Positions 1 through 8,222 of a stretch of DNA of 46,422 nucleotides are shown here, piece after piece. The stretch is from Candidatus Omnitrophota bacterium. GTDB lineage: Bacteria > Omnitrophota > Omnitrophia > Omnitrophales > Danuiimicrobiaceae. Both the position numbers and the translations under genes were made by a program. Within the stretch, counting starts at the first letter, position 1. The number at the start of each line of letters is the position of its first letter. The notes below the pieces were generated by a model. That model was not told the DNA's origin. It saw nothing but the letters and a program-made list of their open reading frames with translations, and searched no databases. Location of the stretch: contig JACQQP010000172.1 in the NCBI GenBank assembly GCA_016206945.1, forward strand, positions 1 through 46,422. The letters are read 5' to 3'.

Positions 1-260
1 ACCGTAGCAAGACCCGCCTGACAGATCGGAGTGTGCGTCGGATTATCTTAAGGTGTGCCAAGCGCGCCGCCATTAAAAAGGGTGTTTCTCCTCATACGCT
101 CAGGCATAGTTTTGCAACTCATTTGTTGGATCGGGGAGCTGATTTGAGAAGTGTACAAGAATTGCTCGGGCATGCGCATCTGTCAACGACTCAGATTTAT
201 ACTCATGTATCAACGAAACGGCTCAGAGAAGCTTATGATCAAGCGCATCCTCGGGCTTGA
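1..260 (+). CDS. Tyrosine site-specific recombinase XerC/XerD, C-terminal fragment
   Basis: The reading frame is open from the window edge (frame of base 3) to the TGA at 258-260, so only the last ~86 residues of the catalytic domain are visible. Seen: HTLRHSF, which is the H-x-x-R pair of the tyrosine recombinase active site; LGHAHLSTTQIYTHV, which holds the second active-site His and the nucleophilic Tyr; and a short C-terminal tail (RLREAYDQAHPRA) typical of Xer proteins. Family role: XerC and XerD act as a pair to resolve chromosome dimers at dif during cell division. The fragment cannot tell XerC from XerD or from an integrase, although the tail length and LGH motif favour Xer. Nothing nearby looks like a prophage or integron. 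Confidence 0.88.
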   Translation, partial: RSKTRLTDRSVRRIILRCAKRAAIKKGVSPHTLRHSFATHLLDRGADLRSVQELLGHAHLSTTQIYTHVSTKRLREAYDQAHPRA

Positions 261-270
261 GTATATTGTA

Positions 271-450
271 CGTCATTGCGAGGAGTCCCATATGGGACGA
301 CGCCGCTTGTCCGAGCGCCGGTCGGGCGCTTGGTCTTGCGGTGCCGTACGGTCGGTACGGCGAAGCAATCTCAGACCTGCCTGCCGGCAAGCCAGGGATT
401 GCTTCGCTTCGCCCCGTATCATAATTTACGGGGCTTCGCTCGCAATGACG
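271..450. repeat. 180-bp palindrome-rich repeat with 12-bp terminal inverted repeats
   Basis: The ends are perfect inverted repeats: CGTCATTGCGAG (271-282) and CTCGCAATGACG (439-450). Inside are nested inverted repeats: TCCCATATGGGA (286-297), AGCGCC/GGCGCT (314-319 and 325-330), GCCGTA/TACGGC around 343-361, CGAAGCAATC/GATTGCTTCG (361-370 and 397-406) and GCCCCGTA/TACGGGGC (411-418 and 427-434). It fills the gap between the recombinase stop and the waaA start. This resembles the CATTGCGAG...CTCGCAATG class of dispersed palindromes seen in several bacterial genomes; that comparison is from memory. No open frame in it looks like a protein. Confidence 0.75.
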
Positions 451-467
451 ATGAAAGGTTTTTAGAA

Positions 468-1787
468 ATGACTTGGATTTATAGCTTTGCATTTTTGATC
501 TTCGTCATTTTTTCGATCCCAAAATTTTTGATACGCTTAGGTCAGGCGACGGATCCCCGTCAACTGGTCCGCGAACGGTTCGGACTTTTACAAGGCGCGT
601 TGAAGAAAAAGATGTGGAACCAGAAAGTTCTTTGGCTTCATGCCGTGAGCGTGGGTGAAGTGATGGCAGCGCGCCAGTGGATTCAACTATTCCTTGCCGC
701 CTTCCCGGATTGGGTACTGGTTCTTTCGGTCACCACGCCCACAGGCCATGAAGTGGCTCAAAGCCTTGCTTCTGAAAGAGTCTTTGTTTTTTATGCGCCA
801 TTTGATTTTAAGTTCGTTGTGCGACGCGTTCTCAATGATATCCAACCCCAATTGATTCTTCTTATGGAAACAGAGATTTGGCCTAATTTGATTTCGGAAG
901 CACACTCGCGCAAAATTCCAATTGGAATCATCAACGGCCGAATTTCGCCGCGTTCCTTTCGGAGGTATCAGTTGGCTCGCTTCTGGATGGCTCCTGTTTT
1001 GGAAAAGCTTTCCTTTTGTTTGGTTCAATCGGAGCGTGACGGCGAATACTTTCTCAAATTGGGAATGCCCGACCTAAGAATTTTTTATACTGGAAACATG
1101 AAGTTTGATCAACTCGGCTTTACCAAGAAGGTTTCAGCGGAAATTATTCTGCAATCTGATGGTCAGACTCAAAGTCCTCAATTTTTTGTCGGAGGAAGTA
1201 CCCACTGGAATGAGGAAGAGATGCTATTGAGAGTCTTCGCTCGGTTGCGTGGGGATTTTCCCAATCTCCGACTCATTCTGGCCCCGCGGCATCCAGAAAA
1301 ACTTTCGAAAGTGATTCACGCAGTAAAACGCAGCGGCTTTGAATGTCGGTTTTTTTCACAAAATCATTCTGGCAATCCTTGGCAGGTGTTTTTGATCGAT
1401 CGAATGGGAGTTCTCGCCTCGCTCTACACGTATGCTCACGTGGTTTTCATCGGCGGAAGTTTTACGCGAAGAGGAGGGCAAAATCCGATTGAGGCCGCCC
1501 TTGCAAAAAAGCCGATCCTGTACGGGCCGAATGTATTCAATTTTGAAGAAGTGTACGGAAAGCTCGAGAGAAATGGCGCAGCGATTCAAGTAAATTCTGA
1601 GGAAGAATTGTTTCAGAAATCCAAAATGTTGTTGAGCGATCCGCGTATTGAGGAACAAATGGGAACTTTAGCGTGGACTACGGTTCAATCATTGAAAGGG
1701 GCTACCGTGCGGACACTGGATTACCTTGCAAGTTGGATTCATGGGCGGGAGCCTTCCGTTGCTTTGGTGAATAAGGTGATGGGATGA
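468..1787 (+). CDS. waaA: Kdo transferase (3-deoxy-D-manno-octulosonic-acid transferase)
   Basis: Transfers Kdo from CMP-Kdo to lipid A precursor at the inner face of the inner membrane. The protein is 439 residues, close to the usual ~425. It starts with a hydrophobic N-terminal anchor (IYSFAFLIFVIF). HAVSVGEV (residues 58-65) contains the Glu expected as catalytic base. The donor-binding half shows FVGGSTHWNEEE, LILAPRHPEK, FIGGSFTRRGGQNPIE and a GPNVFNF motif, all typical of GT30. The frame is open further upstream, but only through the palindromic repeat, so the ATG at 468 (AAAGG upstream, hydrophobic anchor next) is chosen. It ends NKVMG*, with its stop overlapping the lpxK start. It heads a lipid A/core block. 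Confidence 0.95.
   Translation: MTWIYSFAFLIFVIFSIPKFLIRLGQATDPRQLVRERFGLLQGALKKKMWNQKVLWLHAVSVGEVMAARQWIQLFLAAFPDWVLVLSVTTPTGHEVAQSLASERVFVFYAPFDFKFVVRRVLNDIQPQLILLMETEIWPNLISEAHSRKIPIGIINGRISPRSFRRYQLARFWMAPVLEKLSFCLVQSERDGEYFLKLGMPDLRIFYTGNMKFDQLGFTKKVSAEIILQSDGQTQSPQFFVGGSTHWNEEEMLLRVFARLRGDFPNLRLILAPRHPEKLSKVIHAVKRSGFECRFFSQNHSGNPWQVFLIDRMGVLASLYTYAHVVFIGGSFTRRGGQNPIEAALAKKPILYGPNVFNFEEVYGKLERNGAAIQVNSEEELFQKSKMLLSDPRIEEQMGTLAWTTVQSLKGATVRTLDYLASWIHGREPSVALVNKVMG
1774..1787 (+). promoter_or_regulatory. lpxK ribosome-binding and start motif, same as the PE element right end
   Basis: AGGTGATGGGATGA supplies the Shine-Dalgarno (AGGTGAT), a short GGG spacer and the lpxK ATG, and it also encodes the VMG* end of waaA. 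The same string forms the right end of the palindromic elements elsewhere in the window, but here no palindrome is present. It therefore looks like an unoccupied version of the same junction. Confidence 0.6.
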
Positions 1788-3076
1788 CCTTGCGGAGCTA
1801 TTTCCGGTTGCTTGCAGAAGATCGGCCTCATGTTGGCCCTTGGGCGCCGTTTTGGAAGCCGATTCTGAAGGTCGCGTCGTTTGTGTATTTCTTGGGCCTT
1901 CAAATTCACCGTTTGCTTTATCACACGGGCATTTTAAAACAACACACATTGAGCCGTCCTGTTATTAGCGTGGGCAATGTGACGTGGGGAGGAACGGGGA
2001 AAACGCCTATCGTCGAATACGTCGCCCGTTTTTACCTCAACCGTCGCAAGACGCCACTCATTTTGGCGCGCGGCTACGGGCAGGATGAAAGTAAATTGCT
2101 TGCTCGTCAATTGCCTGAAGCACAGTTTGGCATCGGTAAAGACCGCTTGCGAGCGGCCGAGCAGGTTTTGGCCCGGCGCCCCGCCGACGTAATCATTCTA
2201 GATGATGGTTTTCAACATTGGCCGATTAAGCGCGATTTGGACATTGCGGTCATCAATGTCTTGAATCCATTTGGAAATTTGTCCCTCGTCCCCCGTGGAA
2301 TTTTAAGGGAGCCTCTTAAGGGTTTAAGACGAGCAGCGATTGTTGTATTGACCGATGTCAACTTGACGCCACGAAAGGAGCTTGAAGCCTTAAAGGTTAG
2401 AATTCGCGACTTTTCTCCGAAGGTGGAATTTATAGAAGCTTATCGCGAAGCACTTTTCTTCTATCGCCCTGGTTCGCGGGAGCGGCTTGCGGTAAATCGG
2501 CTCGAAGGGGAGCGGGTCACCAGTTTTTCTGGGATCGGAACGCCGCGCTCTTTCCTGATGCTTTTGAATCTGTTGGGGATTAAAACCGTGCGAAATTTCG
2601 AATTCACCGATCACCATAGTTTTACGGAAAAAGAACTCAATGAAATTCTTAGGGTGAAGGAATTAAGTGAATCCAAAGAAGTCATCACGACGGAAAAGGA
2701 TTATTTACGTTGCGAAGAACCGGTCAGGAGAATTGTGAAACCTCTTGTATTGAAATCCCGTTTGCGCCTGACTACCGGAGAAGGACTTCTTCACCAATTT
2801 TTGGGGCACTTTGCAGGTTCGTCTTTATCTCAAGCTTACTCGAGCGGTGAGGGCGAATCTGGGAAACCCAGCTTCAATTCGGGAAGAAAGTTTCATCGAA
2901 GGAGGCGGGATTTTTCGAGCAGGGGAAGTGCCTCTCGTGAAAAAACCATCTTGCAAGATGTAGCCAGGCAAGATCCATTGAAAGAGACGGAAGTAAAAAA
3001 AGGGGTTAACGAAGCCGGTCGCGCAAAAAATGATATGCCGCCAGAAGCTTTGGGGCGGGAGACGCCAAATGTTTGA
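1784..3076 (+). CDS. lpxK: Tetraacyldisaccharide 4'-kinase with long C-terminal tail
   Basis: Phosphorylates the 4' position of the lipid A disaccharide at the inner membrane using ATP. Seen: an N-terminal hydrophobic stretch (FVYFLGLQIHRLLY), the Walker A GNVTWGGTGKTP (residues ~64-75), the DDGFQHWP motif (~140-147), and PRGILREP and TTEKDYLR blocks of the LpxK family. The 430 residues exceed the usual ~330-350. The last ~85 residues, from about HFAGSS, are low-complexity, charged and rich in Ser, Arg, Lys and Glu, with no recognisable domain. The start overlaps the waaA stop (ATGA) and uses the AGGTGATGGG ribosome-binding site. The end overlaps the next gene by 8 bp. Confidence 0.93.
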   Translation: MTLRSYFRLLAEDRPHVGPWAPFWKPILKVASFVYFLGLQIHRLLYHTGILKQHTLSRPVISVGNVTWGGTGKTPIVEYVARFYLNRRKTPLILARGYGQDESKLLARQLPEAQFGIGKDRLRAAEQVLARRPADVIILDDGFQHWPIKRDLDIAVINVLNPFGNLSLVPRGILREPLKGLRRAAIVVLTDVNLTPRKELEALKVRIRDFSPKVEFIEAYREALFFYRPGSRERLAVNRLEGERVTSFSGIGTPRSFLMLLNLLGIKTVRNFEFTDHHSFTEKELNEILRVKELSESKEVITTEKDYLRCEEPVRRIVKPLVLKSRLRLTTGEGLLHQFLGHFAGSSLSQAYSSGEGESGKPSFNSGRKFHRRRRDFSSRGSASREKTILQDVARQDPLKETEVKKGVNEAGRAKNDMPPEALGRETPNV

Positions 3077-5018
3077 TTGGCTTGGAGTTTGGCTGGTTCG
3101 AGGTTTGAGTCAAATGTTGCAGGCTATGCCGCTTGATACGGGTCTTTTTCTGGGTCGTGTCGTTGGCGTTTTCCTCGCAAAGACCCACCGTCGTCGTCAA
3201 CTTGCGTATGCGAACTTGAAGGCGGCTTTCGGAGGCCGTTATAGCGCGAGGGAACGTAAGGGAATTGTCCAAAGCGTTTTTCAGAATTTGGCGCAGAATG
3301 TTGTAGAAACGCTCCGCTTTCCGAAAATGAACAAACCGTATTTGGAACGTTACATCGAGGTAGAACATCGGGAACGTTACGAAGAGCTCATTCGGGGAAA
3401 CCATGGAACGGTTCTGATTACACCCCATTTCGGTAACTGGGAGCTTTCCCAAGTCCTTTCCGCGCTGGTTGGAAAGCCTCTGTATGTTTTGGCTCGCGAG
3501 CAGAAGCACAGCCGCTTGGACAATTTTTTAAATGAGCTGCGTTCGGTACATGGTTCTATTTCCATTCGAAGAGGGGGTGGGGTTCGTAATTTGATTCGCG
3601 AACTCCAAAAAGGCGGCACGGTGGGTGTGCTTGGAGACCTTTCAGGCGGGCGCTCAGGTACAGTCGTTCGATTCTTCGGTCGGAAAACCACAGCCCCTTC
3701 CGGAATTTTCCAAATTGCGAGAAAGACCCGTTCCGTGATCCTTCCGTGTTTTATGGTCCGATTGGAAGCAGGGCGGCACCGTGTTTTTGTGGAGCAGCCT
3801 CTCGCCATGGGCGATCCGATAAATAAAACGCTTCGTCTTCAGGAGGACATTCAAAATTATTATCATTTGCTTGAAAACTGGATTACGGATCATCCCGATC
3901 AGTGGTTTTGGGTTTATAAGCGCTGGAAACATTGTTTTACGAAGCGGATCTTAGTTCTTCGCGATGAACGTCGTGGGCACAGCAATCAATCAGAGGCGAT
4001 TGCCCGCGAATTTGAGCGGCTTCATCATACAGGCGGAAGGAGCTATGAATTTGAATTCCAATATGTGGATGTCCGATTCAAAAGCGATTGGTGCAGAAAG
4101 TTATTTTTTCTGTTCGCATTTTTGATTCGCCCTTTCGCTCAAGGAAATCTGAGCTTTCTCGATTTTTTCTTGAAGCCGGAATGTGCTCAGGCTTGTAGCG
4201 CGAGCCATGCGGACATTATTATTTCTGCGGGTTCAAGCCTTGCTCCATTGAATCTTCTGCTCAAAAAAGAAAACCTGGCCCAATCGATTGTGGTGATGAA
4301 GCCTTCCTTTCCTTATCTCTGGCATTTTTTCGATCTTTTAATCGTTCCGGCCCACGATGCGTTGCCCAAGCGCGCCCGTAACATCATTCGGACTTGGGTC
4401 ACGCCTTCTCGAGTAGATCAGGATTTACTTCAAGCTTCCGCTCGGGAATTGAGGAAGGTTGCGCATTTGAGCTCAAATGGTGCAAGACGAATCGGCGTTT
4501 TTATCGGTGGGGATACAAAATCATACCGTTTTCATCCCGGCGATTTTCGCAAATGGCTGATCACATTGAAAAAGTGCGCGGAAGAATCCAATTTTGAACT
4601 GTTAATCACCACCTCAAGAAGGACCGATCCTGAAATTAGTTCGGTGGTCAAGGAGGAGCTTGGGCAACATCCGTTGACGAAACTTTTGGTGATTGCCAAT
4701 GAGTTCAACTTACAGAACGTCACCTATGGCATGCTCGCTCTCACGGACATCGTGCTCGTCACAGAAGATAGCATTTCCATGATTTCTGATGCGGTGAGCG
4801 CTGGGAAAACTGTTTTGGTGATCGAGGTAGGCAATGGAAAGCTACCCAAAAAACACAGCCGATTTCGCGAATCGCTGGAGTCGAATGCTTTAGTCAACCG
4901 GGCGGATGCCTCGAGCTTTCGAGCCAAATTATCCTCTGTGAGTACTGGGGCGAATGGGAGTGTTAGGGAGCGTCAATCCCAACTCATACAAGAGGCGCTT
5001 CGGAAGTTGATATGTTGA
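3069..5018 (+). CDS. LpxL/HtrB-type lipid A acyltransferase fused to an ELM1-like domain
   Basis: Two-domain protein of 649 residues. Residues 1 to ~300 are an LpxL/HtrB-type lauroyl/myristoyl acyltransferase: N-terminal hydrophobic segment, HFGNWE (H120-E125; the H-x4-D/E catalytic pair), LGDLSGGRSG, and the closing HPDQWFWVYKRWK. From ~304 a second domain begins with LVLRDERRGHSNQSEAIA. It continues with VFIGGDTKSYRF, LLITTSRRTDPE and VTEDSISMISDAVSAGK, which match the ELM1 (mitochondrial fission protein ELM1-like, COG3660) family, a GT-B-like fold of uncertain bacterial role. Normal LpxL proteins end near residue 300. The ATG at 3069 is chosen over one at 3030 because it has GGGAG upstream and the usual LpxL N-terminus. 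It overlaps both neighbours. Confidence 0.88.
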   Translation: MFDWLGVWLVRGLSQMLQAMPLDTGLFLGRVVGVFLAKTHRRRQLAYANLKAAFGGRYSARERKGIVQSVFQNLAQNVVETLRFPKMNKPYLERYIEVEHRERYEELIRGNHGTVLITPHFGNWELSQVLSALVGKPLYVLAREQKHSRLDNFLNELRSVHGSISIRRGGGVRNLIRELQKGGTVGVLGDLSGGRSGTVVRFFGRKTTAPSGIFQIARKTRSVILPCFMVRLEAGRHRVFVEQPLAMGDPINKTLRLQEDIQNYYHLLENWITDHPDQWFWVYKRWKHCFTKRILVLRDERRGHSNQSEAIAREFERLHHTGGRSYEFEFQYVDVRFKSDWCRKLFFLFAFLIRPFAQGNLSFLDFFLKPECAQACSASHADIIISAGSSLAPLNLLLKKENLAQSIVVMKPSFPYLWHFFDLLIVPAHDALPKRARNIIRTWVTPSRVDQDLLQASARELRKVAHLSSNGARRIGVFIGGDTKSYRFHPGDFRKWLITLKKCAEESNFELLITTSRRTDPEISSVVKEELGQHPLTKLLVIANEFNLQNVTYGMLALTDIVLVTEDSISMISDAVSAGKTVLVIEVGNGKLPKKHSRFRESLESNALVNRADASSFRAKLSSVSTGANGSVRERQSQLIQEALRKLIC

Positions 5019-7156
5019 GAATCGCGCAGATTTTACCTGCACTCAATGTGGGTGGAGTTGAGACGGGCACCGTTGATTTAGCCAAGGCGCTGAAGAAACG
5101 GGGTGACGAGCCTTTTGTGATCTCAAATGGGGGACCTTTGGTGGATGAGCTTGTTAAAGCGGGGATTTCTCATTTGACACTCCCCGTACATCGTAAGTCC
5201 CTTACCTCTCTTTCCTTAGTACGCCAAATTCAGGCATTTATTGAACGGGAGCGTATTGATATCCTTCATGCGAGGAGTCGCATTCCCGCTTGGCTCGCCT
5301 ATCTCGCCGTGAGGCGAACCAATTGTGACTTCGTGACGACCTGTCACGGTTATTACTCTAAACATTTTTTCAGCCGTGTCATGGGATGGGGAAAAAAGGT
5401 GATCGTGATTTCTCATTCCATTGGACGGCGGATGATTGACGATTTTGGCGTGCCTCCCGAACGCATTCGATTAATTCATCGAGGTGTCGATCTCGCCCAT
5501 TACCCTTTTTCGGCCGACAAATACAAGAAGCCGAAATCAGGACCGTTTCGTATTATTAATGTTGGGCGAATCACACCCATTAAAGGTCATGGAGATTTTA
5601 TCCGGGCGGTTCATCTTCTTTCAAAACGAATTCACAATTTAGAAGTTTCAATCGTGGGCACGCCTGATGACGATAAGGTTTCCTATTTCCGCAATTTAAA
5701 ACTGATGGTCGAAAGGCTGGGCTTGGGATCGCAGGTGAAGTTTTTAGGAACTCGCCGTGACGTGCCCCAACTCCTGCAATCAGCAGACCTCCTGGTTCTT
5801 CCTTCCAGAATTCCCGAGGCCTTCGGGCGTGTTTTGATTGAGGCGGGTGCAGTAGGAACGGTGGCGATCGCCTCTCGAATCGGGGGGATTTTGGATGTCA
5901 TTGATGAAGGTGAAAACGGTCTTTTGTTTTCCCCAGAGAATTTTGAGGAGATGGCGACTTTGATGGAGAAGATTTTGTTGGACCGCTTGCTCGCGAGAAA
6001 ATTATCTTCCAATCTTCGCAGGAAAGTAGAGCATGAATTTTCGCTCGATCAAATGGTTGAGAAAACGAGTGACGTTTATCGGGAAGTGAAACAGCAAAAA
6101 CGAATTTTGATTACGAAGCTGGGCGCTGTGGGTGATTTGGTACTTGCGACTCCGAGTTTTAGAATGGTGAGAAAACGTTTTCCAAACGCACATATTTCGC
6201 TTTTGGTGGATCCAAAATTGATTCCCTTGGTCCAACGTTGTCCCTATTTTGATGAGATCATTGCCTACAATCGTTCCCACTACTCAGATCAGTGGCAGCG
6301 TTTGTTTAAGTTGAGTAAACGGTTGAGACGATGGGGTTTTGATCTATCGATCGACTTCCAGAACAATTGGAGAACCCATGCGCTTGCGTTCTTAGCAGGC
6401 GTTCCAAAGCGGTATGGTTATAAAAGGGGAATCGCTGGTTTCCTGCTCACTCACCCCGTCGTCTTTTGGGACAGAAGTCTCAGTCCTGTGGAGCATCAAT
6501 TTCAAGTGCTCAAAAGGGCTGGAGTCATCCAATTTGAGAATGCGATCGAACTTTGGCCGGATTCAGAAGCGGATGCTCACATATCAAAACAACTGAGAGA
6601 AGCAAAAAATGGTGCGGCCCCTATTCGCATCGGATTGGTTTTAGGGGCTAGTCCACGCTGGCCAACGAAACAGTGGCCTGTGGAACGTTTTGTGGAACTG
6701 TCCAAGCGCTTAAGGGACGAATTGGATTGTCAGATTGTCTTGATCGGGCGAGAAGAAGACGAGAGTCTGGCACGTGTGTTTAAGCGAGATCATCTAAAGG
6801 GCATTCTCAACTTGACGGGAAAAACGAGTCTGCCGCAATTGGTCAGCCTCGTTAAACAACTTGATCTTTTGGTAACCGGGGACACGGCGCCCCTGCATAT
6901 GGCAAGTGCGTTCGATACAAAAACGGTCGCTTTATTTGGTCCCACAGAACCCAAACGTCATATGCCGCCGGGAGAGGGCCATATCGCTCTTGTGAAACGG
7001 ATTCCCTGTCAGCCTTGCTACAGCGGAACGTGCCGAAATTCGATAAAGCTCCTTTGCCTCAAGGAAATTAGTGTGGACGAAGTTTTTGAAACGATTAAAC
7101 AACAACTTCAGTTGGCAGGGGCTCGGCCTCTCGGCTCAAGCCAGGTGATGGGATAA
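5012..7156 (+). CDS. Fused glycosyltransferase: GT4 domain plus GT9 (heptosyltransferase) domain
   Basis: A 714-residue double glycosyltransferase. The first half (1 to ~360) is a GT4 enzyme: LNVGGVETGTVDLAKAL at the N-terminus, GRITPIKGHGDFI, and the E-x7-E motif in PEAFGRVLIEA. The second half (~366-700) starts again with RILITKLGAVGDLVLATPS and has VLGASPRWPTKQWP and GDTAPLHMASA...ALFGPTEP, diagnostic of GT9 (ADP-heptose:LPS heptosyltransferase). A Cys cluster (CQPCYSGTC...CL) precedes the C-terminus. It probably adds two successive sugars to the LPS inner core in the cytoplasm. The first ATG overlaps the previous stop by 7 bp. It ends QVMG* inside the left repeat of PE1. Confidence 0.88.
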   Translation: MLRIAQILPALNVGGVETGTVDLAKALKKRGDEPFVISNGGPLVDELVKAGISHLTLPVHRKSLTSLSLVRQIQAFIERERIDILHARSRIPAWLAYLAVRRTNCDFVTTCHGYYSKHFFSRVMGWGKKVIVISHSIGRRMIDDFGVPPERIRLIHRGVDLAHYPFSADKYKKPKSGPFRIINVGRITPIKGHGDFIRAVHLLSKRIHNLEVSIVGTPDDDKVSYFRNLKLMVERLGLGSQVKFLGTRRDVPQLLQSADLLVLPSRIPEAFGRVLIEAGAVGTVAIASRIGGILDVIDEGENGLLFSPENFEEMATLMEKILLDRLLARKLSSNLRRKVEHEFSLDQMVEKTSDVYREVKQQKRILITKLGAVGDLVLATPSFRMVRKRFPNAHISLLVDPKLIPLVQRCPYFDEIIAYNRSHYSDQWQRLFKLSKRLRRWGFDLSIDFQNNWRTHALAFLAGVPKRYGYKRGIAGFLLTHPVVFWDRSLSPVEHQFQVLKRAGVIQFENAIELWPDSEADAHISKQLREAKNGAAPIRIGLVLGASPRWPTKQWPVERFVELSKRLRDELDCQIVLIGREEDESLARVFKRDHLKGILNLTGKTSLPQLVSLVKQLDLLVTGDTAPLHMASAFDTKTVALFGPTEPKRHMPPGEGHIALVKRIPCQPCYSGTCRNSIKLLCLKEISVDEVFETIKQQLQLAGARPLGSSQVMG

Positions 7157-7208
7157 AAGAGCGCTTTGCTTTGATATTAAGCGCTCTTTTAAACGAGGTG
7201 GTGGGATG
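7143..7208 (+). repeat. PE1: hairpin flanked by direct AGGTGRTGGGAT repeats
   Basis: Two copies in the same orientation, AGGTGATGGGAT (7143-7154) and AGGTGGTGGGAT (7196-7207), flank a perfect 12-bp stem: AAAAGAGCGCTT (7155-7166) and AAGCGCTCTTTT (7179-7190). The left copy codes for the end of the upstream gene. The right copy is the Shine-Dalgarno and start codon of the next gene. This is the only element in the window with direct rather than inverted ends. The hairpin with its T-rich 3' side could also act as a weak terminator. Confidence 0.7.
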
Positions 7209-8222
7209 AATATTGCGGTCTTTACGAAGAATTGGTTGGGGGATGTCATTTTTGAAACGCCTGCCATTCGCGCCATTAAGGAAAATTTTCCTGAATCCCA
7301 TTTGATCGCCGTTACGCCTCGACGCTGTGTAGAACTTTTGGAGTTCAATCCTTACGTTGATGAAATCATTGCTTTTGATGAAAAGGAAGATGATAGGAGT
7401 ATGGTTTCGAAATTGAGACTCATTCTTACCTTAAGAAAGCGGAACATTGACAGGGCTTACTTATTTCACCGTTCTTCGACGCGTGCACGGATTGCCTGGC
7501 TGGGTGGAGCGCGTGAGCGGATTGGGTACCAGGTGAAAGGAGGGTCTTTTTTGACGCGCGCCATTCCCGAACAGGAAGGGCCTGTTCATGACGTTCAGTA
7601 TTTTATGGATTTGGTTCGGAACTCCGGCCTTAAAGTAAATGGAGAATATGCTTATGAATTTTATTTTGGGGAAGAAGACGAAGCGCGCGCCAGGTCTTTG
7701 CTTGCGGAATACGGACTTGATTCGGAACGGCTTGTGGCCATCAATCCAGGGGCCAACTGGCCGCCGAAGCGTTGGCCTGCTGAATACTTCCGCGAATTGG
7801 CCGATCGTCTCATCACGCGATACGACGTCCAGATTGTACTTACGGGCAGTGACGAAGATCAGCCCACAATTGAAAGTATTTTAAACTCCCATGATCGTGT
7901 GAACTTAGTTTCAGTCTGTGGAAAAACAACTATACGCCAGCTGGGTGCTTTGTTTTCCATCTGCCGCCTGGTCATTTCGAACGACACAGGTCCGCTTCAT
8001 ATTGCGGCAGGAGTCGGAGCGAACGTTATCGGTCTCTTTGGACCGACCCAACCATTGGAAACAGCTCCTTTGGGCCGCGGACGAAACATCATCATTCATT
8101 ATGCGCCTGAAGGGGTCCCATTGCCGTGGATCGGAAAGGATTTTCCTTCTCCTTGGATGGAACTGATTTCAGTGGAGGACGTATTCAAAGCGATCGAGCA
8201 GGAAAAATTGCTCTCATCATGA
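7206..8222 (+). CDS. waaF: ADP-heptose:LPS heptosyltransferase II-like (GT9)
   Basis: Adds heptose to the LPS inner core from ADP-heptose in the cytoplasm. 338 residues, normal for the family. Seen: VFTKNWLGDVIFETPAIRAIK at the N-terminus (the W-L/I-G-D acceptor loop of WaaF), NPGANWPPKRWP, VCGKTTIRQLGAL, SNDTGPLHIAAG and GLFGPTQP. It is the closest to WaaF of the GT9 set here and lacks the C-terminal Cys cluster of the others. Start and ribosome-binding site are the right end of PE1. Its end overlaps the next start by 4 bp (ATGA). The exact acceptor cannot be read from the sequence. Confidence 0.85.
   Translation: MNIAVFTKNWLGDVIFETPAIRAIKENFPESHLIAVTPRRCVELLEFNPYVDEIIAFDEKEDDRSMVSKLRLILTLRKRNIDRAYLFHRSSTRARIAWLGGARERIGYQVKGGSFLTRAIPEQEGPVHDVQYFMDLVRNSGLKVNGEYAYEFYFGEEDEARARSLLAEYGLDSERLVAINPGANWPPKRWPAEYFRELADRLITRYDVQIVLTGSDEDQPTIESILNSHDRVNLVSVCGKTTIRQLGALFSICRLVISNDTGPLHIAAGVGANVIGLFGPTQPLETAPLGRGRNIIIHYAPEGVPLPWIGKDFPSPWMELISVEDVFKAIEQEKLLSS

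Noticed and set aside
1..450. Integron or prophage edge suggested by the recombinase fragment next to a palindromic repeat
   Set aside because: The fragment is Xer-like, no cassette, attachment site or phage gene follows, and the repeat looks like a dispersed palindrome.
276..467. In-frame N-terminal extension of waaA from 276
   Set aside because: The extra 64 residues are read from the palindromic repeat and look nothing like a membrane anchor; the ATG at 468 gives a normal WaaA.
7155..7190. Intrinsic terminator between the GT4-GT9 gene and waaF
   Set aside because: The stem is strong but the T-run is short, and it sits inside PE1 between overlapping LPS genes; listed as part of the element instead.
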